NCBI GenBank assembly: GCA_937927565.1
Contig: CALBDV010000059.1
Location: 1-9,073 of the forward strand
From: an uncultured Holophagales bacterium
GTDB lineage: Bacteria; Acidobacteriota; Thermoanaerobaculia; UBA5066
Direction of reading: 5' to 3'
DNA: 9,073 nt
The first letter of the stretch is position 1. Each line of letters opens with the position of its first letter. The translations under genes were made by a program, and so were the position numbers. A model generated the notes under the pieces. That model saw nothing but the letters and a program-made list of their open reading frames with translations. It was not told the DNA's origin and did not search any database. Shown in pieces: positions 1-8,378 of the stretch.

Positions 1-51
1 ACGAGCGGAAGCCGGGCGAGTCGCAGGCCAGAAGCGGCGTACGTCCCGGCA
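1..51. other. Left edge, no gene assigned
   Basis: No gene is assigned here. One plus-strand frame is open from the window edge and stops with TGA at 53-55, so the last 17 codons of an upstream gene could lie here. The piece is too short and too featureless to name. The frame of the sulfur-carrier gene is also open back to base 1, but the conserved fold of that family begins at the ATG at 100. Confidence 0.2.
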
Positions 52-79
52 TTGACAGCCCGGTGGCGGGTGGTAGGTT
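52..79 (+). promoter_or_regulatory. Candidate sigma-70 promoter before the sulfur-carrier gene
   Basis: A perfect TTGACA (52-57) is followed after 16 bases by TAGGTT (74-79), which keeps the TA and final T of the -10 consensus. The predicted start of transcription, near base 86, gives a short leader that just holds the GGAG at 87-90 before the ATG at 100. The -35 match is exact but the -10 matches only three of six bases, so this is a candidate only. Confidence 0.4.
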
Positions 80-99
80 CCTCGGCGGAGCGCAGCGCC

Positions 100-378
100 A
101 TGCCCACCATCCTCGTGACGCTTCCCGCACCGCTCCACCGCGCCGCCGGAGGGGTTGGCGAGCTGGTAGCGGAGGGCGAGACGGTCGCCCTCGCCCTCGC
201 CTCGCTGCGCGACAGCCATCCTGCCGTGGCGCGCCTCTTCCTCGACGAGCGCAACGAGCCGCGGCGCGGGGCGAGCCTTTTCCTGAACGGAAGCGACCTC
301 CGTTCCCTCGCCGGGCTCGGCACCCCCCTGAAGCCGGCGGACCGTCTCGCGGTCGTGCTGCTGGTGTCGGGGGGGTGA
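100..378 (+). CDS. Ubiquitin-like sulfur carrier, CysO/MoaD/ThiS family
   Basis: This encodes a 92-residue beta-grasp protein ending in Ser-Gly-Gly, the tail that is adenylated by an E1-like enzyme and converted to a thiocarboxylate used as a sulfur donor. The stretch NGSDLRSLAGLGTPLKPADR (about residues 63-82) aligns by eye with the same part of mycobacterial CysO, the carrier for cysteine synthesis, and its length matches CysO (93 residues) better than the shorter ThiS. MoaD-type use in molybdopterin synthesis remains possible. The ATG at 100 is chosen because GGAG (87-90) sits 9 bases upstream and the first beta strand (ILVTLP) starts directly after it. A frame open further upstream adds no conserved sequence. 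Partner genes (a MoeB/ThiF-type E1, a CysM-type synthase or a JAMM protease) are not in the window and could lie to the left. The family call is firm; the pathway is inferred. Confidence 0.85.
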   Translation: MPTILVTLPAPLHRAAGGVGELVAEGETVALALASLRDSHPAVARLFLDERNEPRRGASLFLNGSDLRSLAGLGTPLKPADRLAVVLLVSGG

Positions 379-503
379 GAGGGCGGAGCCGGCGGGCGGG
401 GAACCTCCGGGAAACAAATCGGACGTCCGGGCCGTAGCGGAAGGAGATCCTCCGGGGCTGCTCGACGCGCTGTCCCTGGCGGTCGTGACGAGTGAGGAGT
501 GTC
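379..503. other. Intergenic gap between sulfur carrier and esterase
   Basis: These 125 bases hold no gene. The only structures seen are a 10-base perfect palindrome CGGACGTCCG at 420-429 and a small GGAG-ATC-CTCC hairpin just after it. Neither is followed by a T-run, so neither is a convincing terminator. No clear -35/-10 pair for the esterase was found. GAGGAG at 494-499 is the esterase ribosome binding site. Confidence 0.35.
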
Positions 504-1706
504 ATGCACGAAGCCATCGCCCGGGTCCTGACGGTCGTCGTCACCCTCGTTCTGGCTTGCGCTGCTCCGGCGGTCGAGCCGATCACGAACGCCGAGGCCG
601 TGAGCCTGACCTCGAGGATCCTGGGGGAGGAACGAACGATCCTCGTCTCGACCCCGCGCGGCTACGACCAGGGGAAGGGGCGATTCCCGGTCCTCTACCT
701 GACCGACGGGGACGGGCATCTCCTCCACACGCGAGGCACGGTCGACTTCCTGGTCCGAAACGGCTTGATGCCGGACGTGATCCTCGTCGGCGTGACGAAC
801 ACCGACCGGACGCGCGACCTGACCCCGACGAAGGGCTACGGCCAGCGGGCCGACGGGACGCGCGTCCCGATCGACAGCAGCGGCGGAGCCCCGAGGTTCC
901 TCGACTTCTTCGAGAAGGAGCTCATCCCCTGGGTCGAGGGAACGTACCGGACCGCCCCCTATCGCATCTTCGCGGGGCATTCCCTGGGCGGGCTCTTCGC
1001 GCTCACCTCGCTCGTCGAGAAGCCCGGGCTCTTCAACGCGTCGATCGCCGCGTCGCCGGCCCTCGCCTGGGACGACGACGTCATCCTCGGCCGGACGGCG
1101 AAGTTCCTCGAGAGCCGGAAGGAGCTTCGCTACACCCTCTTCGTCACGATGGCCGACGAGGAGGAGGGGGATCCGTCCCCGACCCGGTTCCAGCAGCTCG
1201 GGAAGCTCCTGAAGCGCGCGAAGGCCTCGGGGTTCGCCTGGGGCGCGGAGCTCATGGCCGACGAAGACCACGGTAGCGTCGTCCTCCGGTCGCACTACCA
1301 CGGCCTTCGGAAGATCTTCGAGGGCTGGCGCCTTCCGCGGGACCGGAATGCAGGGGGCTACCCGGGGACGGTGGACGACCTGAAAAGGCACTATGGGCAA
1401 CTCTCGGAGCGGTTCGGATACGCCATTCCGGTGCCGGAGCTGACCGTGAACCAGATCGCGTACCAGCGCCTGCTCCGGAAGGATGTCAGGGGCGCCCTCC
1501 CGTTCTTCCGCTGGAACGTCGAGCTCTTCCCGGGTTCGGCGAATGTCCACGACAGCCTCGGAGAGGCGCTGGAGACGGACGGAAAGAAGGCGGAGGCTCT
1601 CGCCAGCTACGAGAAGGCCGTCGAGATCGCGAAAAGGGTCTCCGACGCCCGGCTCGAGGTCTTCGTGCGCAACCGGGACCGGATGGCTGCAGCCGTCGGA
1701 AAGTGA
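504..1706 (+). CDS. Exported BesA/Fes-type putative esterase with C-terminal TPR
   Basis: This is a 400-residue alpha/beta hydrolase of the putative-esterase family (PF00756), which includes siderophore esterases such as BesA, Fes and IroE. The nucleophile elbow GHSLGG places the catalytic serine at residue 160, and the DEDHGSV motif gives the catalytic histidine at 256; the acid residue is not certain. A hydrophobic N-terminus (residues 8-23) is a signal peptide. It could be cut after APA at residue 23, or at a weak lipobox (VLAC, Cys19), so the protein is either periplasmic or a lipoprotein. Residues about 346-378 form one TPR (GEALETDGKKAEALASYEKA), an addition to the basic esterase fold that may bind a partner. 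The ATG at 504 is preferred because GAGGAG lies 4 bases upstream. A GTG at 492 would add four residues and has no good site. The natural substrate cannot be told from sequence. No siderophore genes are nearby. Confidence 0.85.
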   Translation: MHEAIARVLTVVVTLVLACAAPAVEPITNAEAVSLTSRILGEERTILVSTPRGYDQGKGRFPVLYLTDGDGHLLHTRGTVDFLVRNGLMPDVILVGVTNTDRTRDLTPTKGYGQRADGTRVPIDSSGGAPRFLDFFEKELIPWVEGTYRTAPYRIFAGHSLGGLFALTSLVEKPGLFNASIAASPALAWDDDVILGRTAKFLESRKELRYTLFVTMADEEEGDPSPTRFQQLGKLLKRAKASGFAWGAELMADEDHGSVVLRSHYHGLRKIFEGWRLPRDRNAGGYPGTVDDLKRHYGQLSERFGYAIPVPELTVNQIAYQRLLRKDVRGALPFFRWNVELFPGSANVHDSLGEALETDGKKAEALASYEKAVEIAKRVSDARLEVFVRNRDRMAAAVGK

Positions 1707-1720
1707 GGGCCGCTCGCGAT

Positions 1721-1751
1721 CCTGACCGGCGACGATGGGAGCGAGGTCAGG
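1721..1751. terminator. Possible bidirectional terminator between convergent genes
   Basis: CCTGACC (1721-1727) and GGTCAGG (1745-1751) form a 7-bp perfect inverted repeat around a 17-base loop. It sits between the esterase stop and the stop codon of the convergent solute-binding protein, which it overlaps. There is no T-run on either side and the loop is long, so termination is suggested mainly by position. Confidence 0.3.
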
Positions 1752-3249
1752 GCCCGGAGCGCGGCCGCATGTCCTGGGCTCTCACCCTGCGGTCCTGCCG
1801 GGCCGTCCAGGTGATCTCGTCGCTCACGGCGTAGAGGTTGGACCGGACGACGAGCGGGATCGCCGGGAGATCCTCCCGCAGGATCGCGAGCGCCTCGATC
1901 ATCAACCGGCGCCTCTCGTAGGGATCGAGGATGCGCCCGGAGTCGTCGACGAGCTGGTCGAATGCGGAGCTCGAGTAGCCGGATGTGTTCTGGGCGCCCG
2001 AGGAGGCCGAAGGCGTATGGAAGATGGCGTCGAGAAGGTCCGAGGCATCCCCCGTCCCCGCCGTGTACGCAAGGCCGAAGAGGGCGAGGTCGCCCCGGGA
2101 CCAACGCGCGTAGAAGTCGTCCCAGGGGACCGTCTCGACGTGGAGCCGAATCCCCGCCTCCCCGAGAAGCTCACCGAGCCGCGCCCCCAGGCTGGCCTGC
2201 GTGTCGGGGAGGACGAGCGTGGCGTCCATCCCCCCGCGGTGACCGGCTTCGGCGAGGAGCGTCCGTGCCCGGGCGAGGTCGTGAACCCAGGGCCGGGACG
2301 GCGGCGCATACCCGAAGACGGCGCCCGGGACGAACTGCTCCGCGTTCACCGTGTACTCGCGCTCGGATGCGTCGATCATTCGCGTCCGGTCGATCGCGAG
2401 GGCGAACGCTTCCCGGACTCTTCGGTCGCGGTACGGGCTCCCCTCGCGGAGCGAGAAGCCGAGGAACGAGACGCCGAGGCCGACCCGCGAGGCCAGGGTC
2501 ATTCCCTTCCGGCCCCGGGTCCAGGAGGTGAACTCGAACGGGAACCGGGAGACCACGTCGGCCCGGCGCTCCAGGATGGCGTGCGCCCGCGAGCGGGCGT
2601 CGGGGAGCGGCACGACCCGGAAGCGGGCGAACGCGGGGCGAGGTCCCCAGTACCGATCGAACACCTCACCCTCGAGAGTCTCGCGAGGGGCGCCGGAGAC
2701 GAAGCGGTACGGGCCGGTTCCCACGGGGCGCGAGATGGCGCGGTCCGGTGCCGACCTCGGAACGATGGCTACGAAAGCGAGCTTGTTCAGGAGAAGGGGG
2801 GAGGGCGAGGAGGTGACCACCTCGACCTCACGGCTGGAGAGGGCGGTCACTCTCGTGATGTTGCGGAGGTAGTGGATGACACGCGATCCCGGCAGCCGCT
2901 CGGCCCGCTTCAGGCTCGCGACGACATCCTCCGCGTTGAGCGGCGTGCCGTCGTGGAAGAGGACCCCTTCCCGAAGGGTGAAGCGCCAGGAAGTGTCGGA
3001 AGGATTGGTCCACTTCACGGCGAGCTCCGGCCGGATGTCGAGGTCCGGGCCGAACGCCACCAGCCGCTCGTAGAAGTGGGAGAGGGCCGAGTGCGTCGAT
3101 TCCTCGTCGTGGAGGTGCGGGTCGAGCCCGATGGCGGACGTGATCTGGCCGATGACGACGGTCGGCGGCTGCAGCTCCGGCGCACGCCGGCAGGCGCCGG
3201 CGAGAAGGGTCACGGCGAGGCTCCCGGCGAGGACGGGGCGAGTGCTCAT
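1747..3249 (-). CDS. Family 5 extracellular solute-binding lipoprotein (Dpp/Opp type)
   Basis: This 500-residue protein has the SBP_bac_5 pattern of peptide/nickel ABC-transporter binding proteins. Residues 88-115 contain WRFTLREGVLFHDGTPLNAE, the family signature. PVGTGPYRF (175-183) and RRVREAFALAIDR (about 277-289) are also typical, and a late YSSSAFDQLVDDS segment matches the usual C-terminal lobe. The N-terminus is a lipoprotein-like signal (LLAGAC, Cys20), so it should be anchored outside the cytoplasmic membrane and deliver peptides or a similar ligand to a permease. No permease or ATPase gene adjoins it, so it is an orphan binding protein here. The ATG at 3249 gives a complete signal peptide. 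AGGA abuts it with no spacing, which makes the ribosome site poor. The frame stays open upstream to about 3942, but that part overlaps the next gene and has no family homology. The ligand is unknown. Confidence 0.88.
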   Translation of the reverse strand: MSTRPVLAGSLAVTLLAGACRRAPELQPPTVVIGQITSAIGLDPHLHDEESTHSALSHFYERLVAFGPDLDIRPELAVKWTNPSDTSWRFTLREGVLFHDGTPLNAEDVVASLKRAERLPGSRVIHYLRNITRVTALSSREVEVVTSSPSPLLLNKLAFVAIVPRSAPDRAISRPVGTGPYRFVSGAPRETLEGEVFDRYWGPRPAFARFRVVPLPDARSRAHAILERRADVVSRFPFEFTSWTRGRKGMTLASRVGLGVSFLGFSLREGSPYRDRRVREAFALAIDRTRMIDASEREYTVNAEQFVPGAVFGYAPPSRPWVHDLARARTLLAEAGHRGGMDATLVLPDTQASLGARLGELLGEAGIRLHVETVPWDDFYARWSRGDLALFGLAYTAGTGDASDLLDAIFHTPSASSGAQNTSGYSSSAFDQLVDDSGRILDPYERRRLMIEALAILREDLPAIPLVVRSNLYAVSDEITWTARQDRRVRAQDMRPRSGP

Positions 3250-3317
3250 TCCTGGGCGCGTAGCCTGGAATTCTACTCGTCGGTGGTCTCCGTTCCGGGG
3301 CGGCGGACGTCGCGGAT

Positions 3318-3926
3318 TCAGGCTACGGGGCGAGACGAGGCTCGTTCGGCATTGCTGGCCCGGGAGGAGATCAGGAGCCTCGCCGTGCGGTTCTCGGCCT
3401 TCTTCTCGAGGACGGCCTGCGAAGCCTCCGGGCCCGTGCCGGGGTCGGCCCAGATGTGCTTGCTGCGGTCCGCGGAGCTTCGCGGTGGCCCCCATTCGCC
3501 CGTGAGGTGGCGGGTCAGGGGCTCGAAGCCGGAGATCGGGAGGTCGATGATGACGGCCTCCAGCCGGTTGAACCGGAAGGAGTACGCCACGGAGCTGATG
3601 TGAACACTTCCAATCCGGAGATCGTCCGAGGGCCGGACGAGGAACCGCGTGTCTCTCTCCTCGTGGACGACCGTCATTCCTTCCACGGGAGGTTGCCCCC
3701 ACCCGATGCCCCGGAATCCGGGCTCGATGGCCTTCCGGACTGCCTGCTCGGGCCGGGGAGGCAGGGCCACCGCCTTCGAGGCCCCGGCCTGGCGGGACGC
3801 GCCCCGTTCGGGTTGTTTCCTGTCGCCATCGACCCGAGCGCGGTGACGGTAGATCAGGTACAGGGCTGTCGGACCGACGAGGAAGGCCGCGACGAGAACC
3901 CACGTCTGGCCCAGGAAATGCTCCAA
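3318..3926 (-). CDS. One-pass membrane protein with conserved FRGIxWG-type C-terminal domain
   Basis: The function is unknown. The 202-residue protein has one membrane helix (about 9-26, WVLVAAFLVGPTALYLIY) followed by the basic run RHRARVDGDRK, so the bulk should face the cytoplasm. A low-complexity linker runs to about residue 69. Residues 70-188 form a compact domain: FRGIGWG at the start, RPSDDLRIG at 98-106, then VAYSFRFNRLEAV, and LLISS near the end. From memory, similar domains with FRGIxWG and R-x-GDDLxIG motifs occur in uncharacterised deltaproteobacterial-type proteins, often beside membrane segments; this could not be verified here. The start is TTG at 3926, because GGGAGGG (3934-3940) lies exactly 7 bases upstream and the helix follows at once. 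An ATG at 4085 in the same frame adds 53 residues without recognisable features. It lies 68 bases before the solute-binding gene, so co-transcription is possible. Confidence 0.7.
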   Translation of the reverse strand: MEHFLGQTWVLVAAFLVGPTALYLIYRHRARVDGDRKQPERGASRQAGASKAVALPPRPEQAVRKAIEPGFRGIGWGQPPVEGMTVVHEERDTRFLVRPSDDLRIGSVHISSVAYSFRFNRLEAVIIDLPISGFEPLTRHLTGEWGPPRSSADRSKHIWADPGTGPEASQAVLEKKAENRTARLLISSRASNAERASSRPVA

Positions 3927-3933
3927 CTCGAAT

Positions 3934-3940
3934 CCCTCCC
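3934..3940 (-). promoter_or_regulatory. Strong ribosome binding site deciding a TTG start
   Basis: Read on the minus strand, GGGAGGG lies 7 bases before TTG at 3926. This is the best Shine-Dalgarno match in the window, and it supports the non-ATG start of the membrane protein over the ATG at 4085. Confidence 0.65.
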
Positions 3941-4013
3941 ACGCGCTGTCCTTCTCGAAGCCGGATTCGCCTCGCGATGGACGCCAGGTCCGCCTCGCCT
4001 GCAGCGGCCCGGA

Positions 4014-4019
4014 ATCATA
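4014..4019 (-). promoter_or_regulatory. Candidate -10 box for the membrane-protein gene
   Basis: TATGAT on the minus strand matches five of six -10 bases and lies in the most AT-rich patch of the 197-base gap between the methyltransferase and the membrane protein. It is about 88 bases upstream of the TTG start. No TTGACA-like element is found at a proper spacing, so this is weak evidence. Confidence 0.28.
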
Positions 4020-4084
4020 TAGCTGCAGGGCGGAAGAACCGTGAGGTTCGGCACGCACGGGCTGCCAGCACGTCGACCGGAACA

Positions 4085-4113
4085 CCCCCGACGAGCTGAC
4101 GAGGTGCCGGGGG
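4085..4113. terminator. GC-only hairpin downstream of the methyltransferase
   Basis: CCCCCG (4085-4090) pairs with CGGGGG (4108-4113) around a 17-base loop. The hairpin begins 10 bases past the methyltransferase stop codon in the direction of that gene. There is no T-run after it, so it would be at best a non-canonical terminator or a 3'-end stabiliser. Confidence 0.33.
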
Positions 4114-4123
4114 GCTCACACGC

Positions 4124-4954
4124 CTAAACCTCGGCGCCCGCCTTCATGCCGAGGGCCGGGTCGTAGAAGTTCTCGCCGTGTGCGCCGGTTCGTTCCGCGA
4201 CGAGGCGGAAGAAGCCGATCGTCCGCCCGGCGTCCCTCTCGATCGCTTCCGCGTCCGAAGGGAAGATACCCTTCCCGGAGGTCTCGATCGCGCGCTCGAA
4301 GTCGGCCCAGTGGCGCCAGCCGTCCGGCTGCAGGTCGACGGAGACGTTCGTCACGAGAGGTGAGCCCGCCCAGAGTGTCTTCCAGGCCTCTGCCGTGAGG
4401 AAGCAGCGGCAGGAGTCCTCCCAGAAGACCTTGCCATTCGACTGCGGTTCGGTGAGCCAGGGCGGAACGCCGTTCGAGAGCGGCTGAACGAGTCCCGGCA
4501 CGACGACGCCGAGGAGGCCGCCGGGGCGGAGGAAGCGGGCGAGGTAGTCGAGGTAGAGGACGTCCGTTCCGAAATACTGGTAGGCGTCGATCGAGACGAT
4601 GGCGTCGAAGTACCCCGCAGCGAAGGGGAGGGCGTGGGCCTCGGCGCGCATCGGACAGACGCGATCGGCGACGCCCGCCTCGACGGCCCGCCGCCAGTTG
4701 TTGTCGGGGTCCATCCAGAGGTCGACGGCGTGGACCTGCGCGTCGAATTCCCTCGCGAGGAAGACGGAGGTCATCGCCTTGCCGCATCCGAGGTCGAGGA
4801 CCCGCATTCCAGCCGAGATCGCGAGGCGCTCGCAGAGCCACTCCACGAGCCAGAGAGCGTTCGGGCCCATCTGGTTGCCGAGCATGAAGTCCGCGGCGTA
4901 ACGGCTCGAGCGAGGGAATTCGGGGTGGACGAGAACGGGCTTCGGATGAGGCAT
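4124..4954 (-). CDS. Class I SAM-dependent methyltransferase
   Basis: This is a 276-residue Rossmann-fold methyltransferase. Motif I is VLDLGCGKA (52-60), the SAM-ribose acidic residue is probably Asp78 (HAVDLW), AEAHALPF (104-111) and YFDAIVSIDAYQYF (115-128) follow, and LRPGG (142-146) is the usual post-motif loop. The N-terminal segment GNQMGPNALWLVEWL and the C-terminal DGWRHWADFE and DAGRTIGFFRLVAER match a common uncharacterised group often labelled cyclopropane-fatty-acyl-phospholipid-synthase-like; the methyl acceptor of that group is not known. The protein looks soluble, with no signal or membrane helix. The ATG at 4954 has GAGGAG 5 bases upstream, and that site overlaps the stop codon of the lipoprotein gene, so the two genes are probably translated from one mRNA. 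A small-molecule acceptor is likelier than DNA or RNA, but this is inference. Confidence 0.88.
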   Translation of the reverse strand: MPHPKPVLVHPEFPRSSRYAADFMLGNQMGPNALWLVEWLCERLAISAGMRVLDLGCGKAMTSVFLAREFDAQVHAVDLWMDPDNNWRRAVEAGVADRVCPMRAEAHALPFAAGYFDAIVSIDAYQYFGTDVLYLDYLARFLRPGGLLGVVVPGLVQPLSNGVPPWLTEPQSNGKVFWEDSCRCFLTAEAWKTLWAGSPLVTNVSVDLQPDGWRHWADFERAIETSGKGIFPSDAEAIERDAGRTIGFFRLVAERTGAHGENFYDPALGMKAGAEV

Positions 4955-4959
4955 GGGAG

Positions 4960-4965
4960 CTCCTC
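4960..4965 (-). promoter_or_regulatory. Methyltransferase ribosome binding site overlapping the upstream stop codon
   Basis: GAGGAG on the minus strand lies 5 bases before the methyltransferase ATG. It shares bases with the lipoprotein stop codon TGA (4964-4966). This layout suggests translational coupling. Confidence 0.65.
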
Positions 4966-5914
4966 AGTCGTTGCAGGTGCAGGGGGGGAGCGGACGCGAG
5001 GCCCAGGAGTCGCCTCTGTAGCTCGAGCGCTTCGTCACCTTGGTCCGGCGGTAGAGATTCAGTGTGCAACCGGACGCTTCCGCCTTCACCCGGAACGAGT
5101 AGGTGCGGCTGCCGGCCTCGGTCTCCACGAGGAAGTCCGCGGTCTCCTCGCCGTTCCGGAACGAGGAGACCCTCGTTGCGGCGGCGTCCGCTGCCGCAAC
5201 GGGAGTCTCGCCCTTCTGGACGAGGATGGAAGCGATCTGTTCGGCGAGCGACGCCTCACAGGCGGGGCTGGCCAGGTCCGCTCCCTTCTCGAAGCGGCGC
5301 TGCGCCGTGCGTGGCCAGTGATCGCCGCCGCAGTAGCCGACCATCGGCTCGAGGAGGACGACCACGGACCGTTTCGTCCGGAGGAGCCGGTCGAAGTGCT
5401 GTTTCTCGTGGACGTACCTGTTGGAGCTCGCCGCGAAGGAGAGGGCGAGCGTGCCATTCGTCAGCCGGTACATCCGGCCCTCTCCCCAGTTCCACGAGAC
5501 GGCGCTGGCAGAGCCGGTGCTGCCGTGAATGCCCCACCCGCCCGAGGTCTCCACCTCGAGCGCGGATCCGTGCCACTGGGCACGCCGTGCCGGGATGTCG
5601 AACGTCGCCTGCTGGACGACGCCGCCAGGGCCGACGAAGCGGAAGACGACCTCACGCGAGTTGGCGTCGACCGCGACGGTCGACGGGATTGCCATCTGAG
5701 CCATCGGGAGGAAGGGGATGTCCTCGATCGACTTCCCATAGCTTCGGACACTGAAGTCGGGACCGTAGTAGCAGTAGGTTCCGCCGAGTTCCTCGATGCG
5801 GGTCACGGACGTGCCCTTCGGGGCCATCCCCGGCGGGGGGACGTCGCTTACGACACAGCCGCCGAGGAGGGAGAGGCCAAGGAAGAACGACAGGAGACGC
5901 ACTGAATCAGTCAT
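4964..5914 (-). CDS. Putative lipoprotein of unknown function, cysteine-containing
   Basis: No family is recognised. The 316-residue protein starts with a classic lipoprotein signal: a hydrophobic stretch (7-17) and the lipobox LGGC, with the lipidated cysteine at residue 20. Asp or Ser at +2 cannot be invoked, because the next residues are Val-Val-Ser; under the usual proteobacterial sorting rule this would favour the outer membrane if the host is diderm. Six further cysteines (48, 195, 219, 283, 312, 314) could form disulfides; the last two make a CTC motif three residues before the end. The middle is rich in beta-type segments and aromatics (VSWNWGEG, GGWGIHG), and the C-terminal third has an Ala-rich helix (ADAAATR). 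The ATG at 5914 has no strong ribosome site; GGAG lies 13 bases upstream. The gene is only 9 bases from the methyltransferase. A strong hairpin lies inside it (5166-5209). Confidence 0.75.
   Translation of the reverse strand: MTDSVRLLSFFLGLSLLGGCVVSDVPPPGMAPKGTSVTRIEELGGTYCYYGPDFSVRSYGKSIEDIPFLPMAQMAIPSTVAVDANSREVVFRFVGPGGVVQQATFDIPARRAQWHGSALEVETSGGWGIHGSTGSASAVSWNWGEGRMYRLTNGTLALSFAASSNRYVHEKQHFDRLLRTKRSVVVLLEPMVGYCGGDHWPRTAQRRFEKGADLASPACEASLAEQIASILVQKGETPVAAADAAATRVSSFRNGEETADFLVETEAGSRTYSFRVKAEASGCTLNLYRRTKVTKRSSYRGDSWASRPLPPCTCND
5166..5209. repeat. 17-bp near-perfect inverted repeat inside the lipoprotein gene
   Basis: The arms 5166-5182 and 5193-5209 match at 15 of 17 positions, including 9 uninterrupted bp next to the loop (CGTTGCGGC with GCCGCAACG). 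The loop is 10 bases. In the mRNA (minus strand) one of the two mismatches becomes a G-U wobble, leaving a single A-C mismatch. It encodes the Ala-rich segment around residues 236-250. No second copy was seen in the window. Confidence 0.7.
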
Positions 5915-5990
5915 CAGGCACCCGCTTCTCCGGCTTTGTCCGCTCCACGATACGCCGGTCCGCGAAGGGCGCGTCGCTGCGGGGACTCTC

Positions 5991-5996
5991 GTTATA
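5991..5996 (-). promoter_or_regulatory. Candidate -10 box upstream of the lipoprotein gene
   Basis: TATAAC on the minus strand matches five of six -10 bases and lies about 77 bases before the lipoprotein ATG, in the 128-base gap after the fusion gene. No clear -35 element stands 15-18 bases upstream. If real, it would give the lipoprotein-methyltransferase pair its own transcript. Confidence 0.28.
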
Positions 5997-6001
5997 CGGC
6001 G

Positions 6002-6029
6002 CGGCGAACGGAAACGTCCGGGTGCGCCG
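6002..6029. terminator. Possible hairpin after the selD fusion gene
   Basis: An outer 5-bp stem (6002-6006 with 6025-6029) and an inner 4-bp stem (6009-6012 with 6017-6020) close on a 4-base loop. It starts 13 bases past the fusion-gene stop codon on the minus strand. The stems are separated by an unequal internal loop and no T-run follows, so terminator function is uncertain. Confidence 0.25.
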
Positions 6030-6042
6030 AGGGAAAGGGCCC

Positions 6043-8256
<2,214 letters not shown>

Positions 8257-8378
8257 GTGCCGATTATTGAGGCAGGCGGCAATGGCGCGTCGCTGGATGA
8301 TGGGAAGCGGAGCGATTCTCCCCGACGGCGACGATCCCTCCTCCGTCTGGCTCATGTCCCTGCTAGCCTCCGCAGCAC
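8257..8378. promoter_or_regulatory. Divergent intergenic region between the selD fusion and the permease
   Basis: These 122 bases should hold promoters for both directions. On the minus strand AATAAT (8263-8268) matches five of six -10 bases and would start transcription at or next to the ATG at 8256. On the plus strand TGCTAGCCT (8361-8369) resembles a weak extended -10 just before the GTG at 8379. No proper -35 element is seen for either. If the fusion gene starts at 8355, most of this region is coding. Confidence 0.3.

Noticed and set aside
420..429. Perfect palindrome CGGACGTCCG as an operator or terminator
   Set aside because: It is only 10 bases, has no loop or T-run, and such palindromes are expected by chance in GC-rich DNA; it has no second copy nearby.
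485..1276. Alternative frame of about 260 codons on the same strand as the esterase
   Set aside because: It lies inside the esterase gene and is low-complexity Arg/Pro-rich sequence without motifs.
1735..3603. Long open plus-strand frame of about 620 codons opposite the solute-binding protein
   Set aside because: It is antisense to a gene with clear family motifs, is rich in Arg, Gly, Glu and Pro without domains, and follows from G/C-biased third positions.
3250..3942. Upstream extension of the solute-binding protein reading frame
   Set aside because: It overlaps the membrane-protein gene in another frame and would bury the signal peptide in the middle of the protein.
4634..5905. Open plus-strand frame of about 420 codons across the methyltransferase and lipoprotein genes
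   Set aside because: It spans two real minus-strand genes and their junction and shows no domain.
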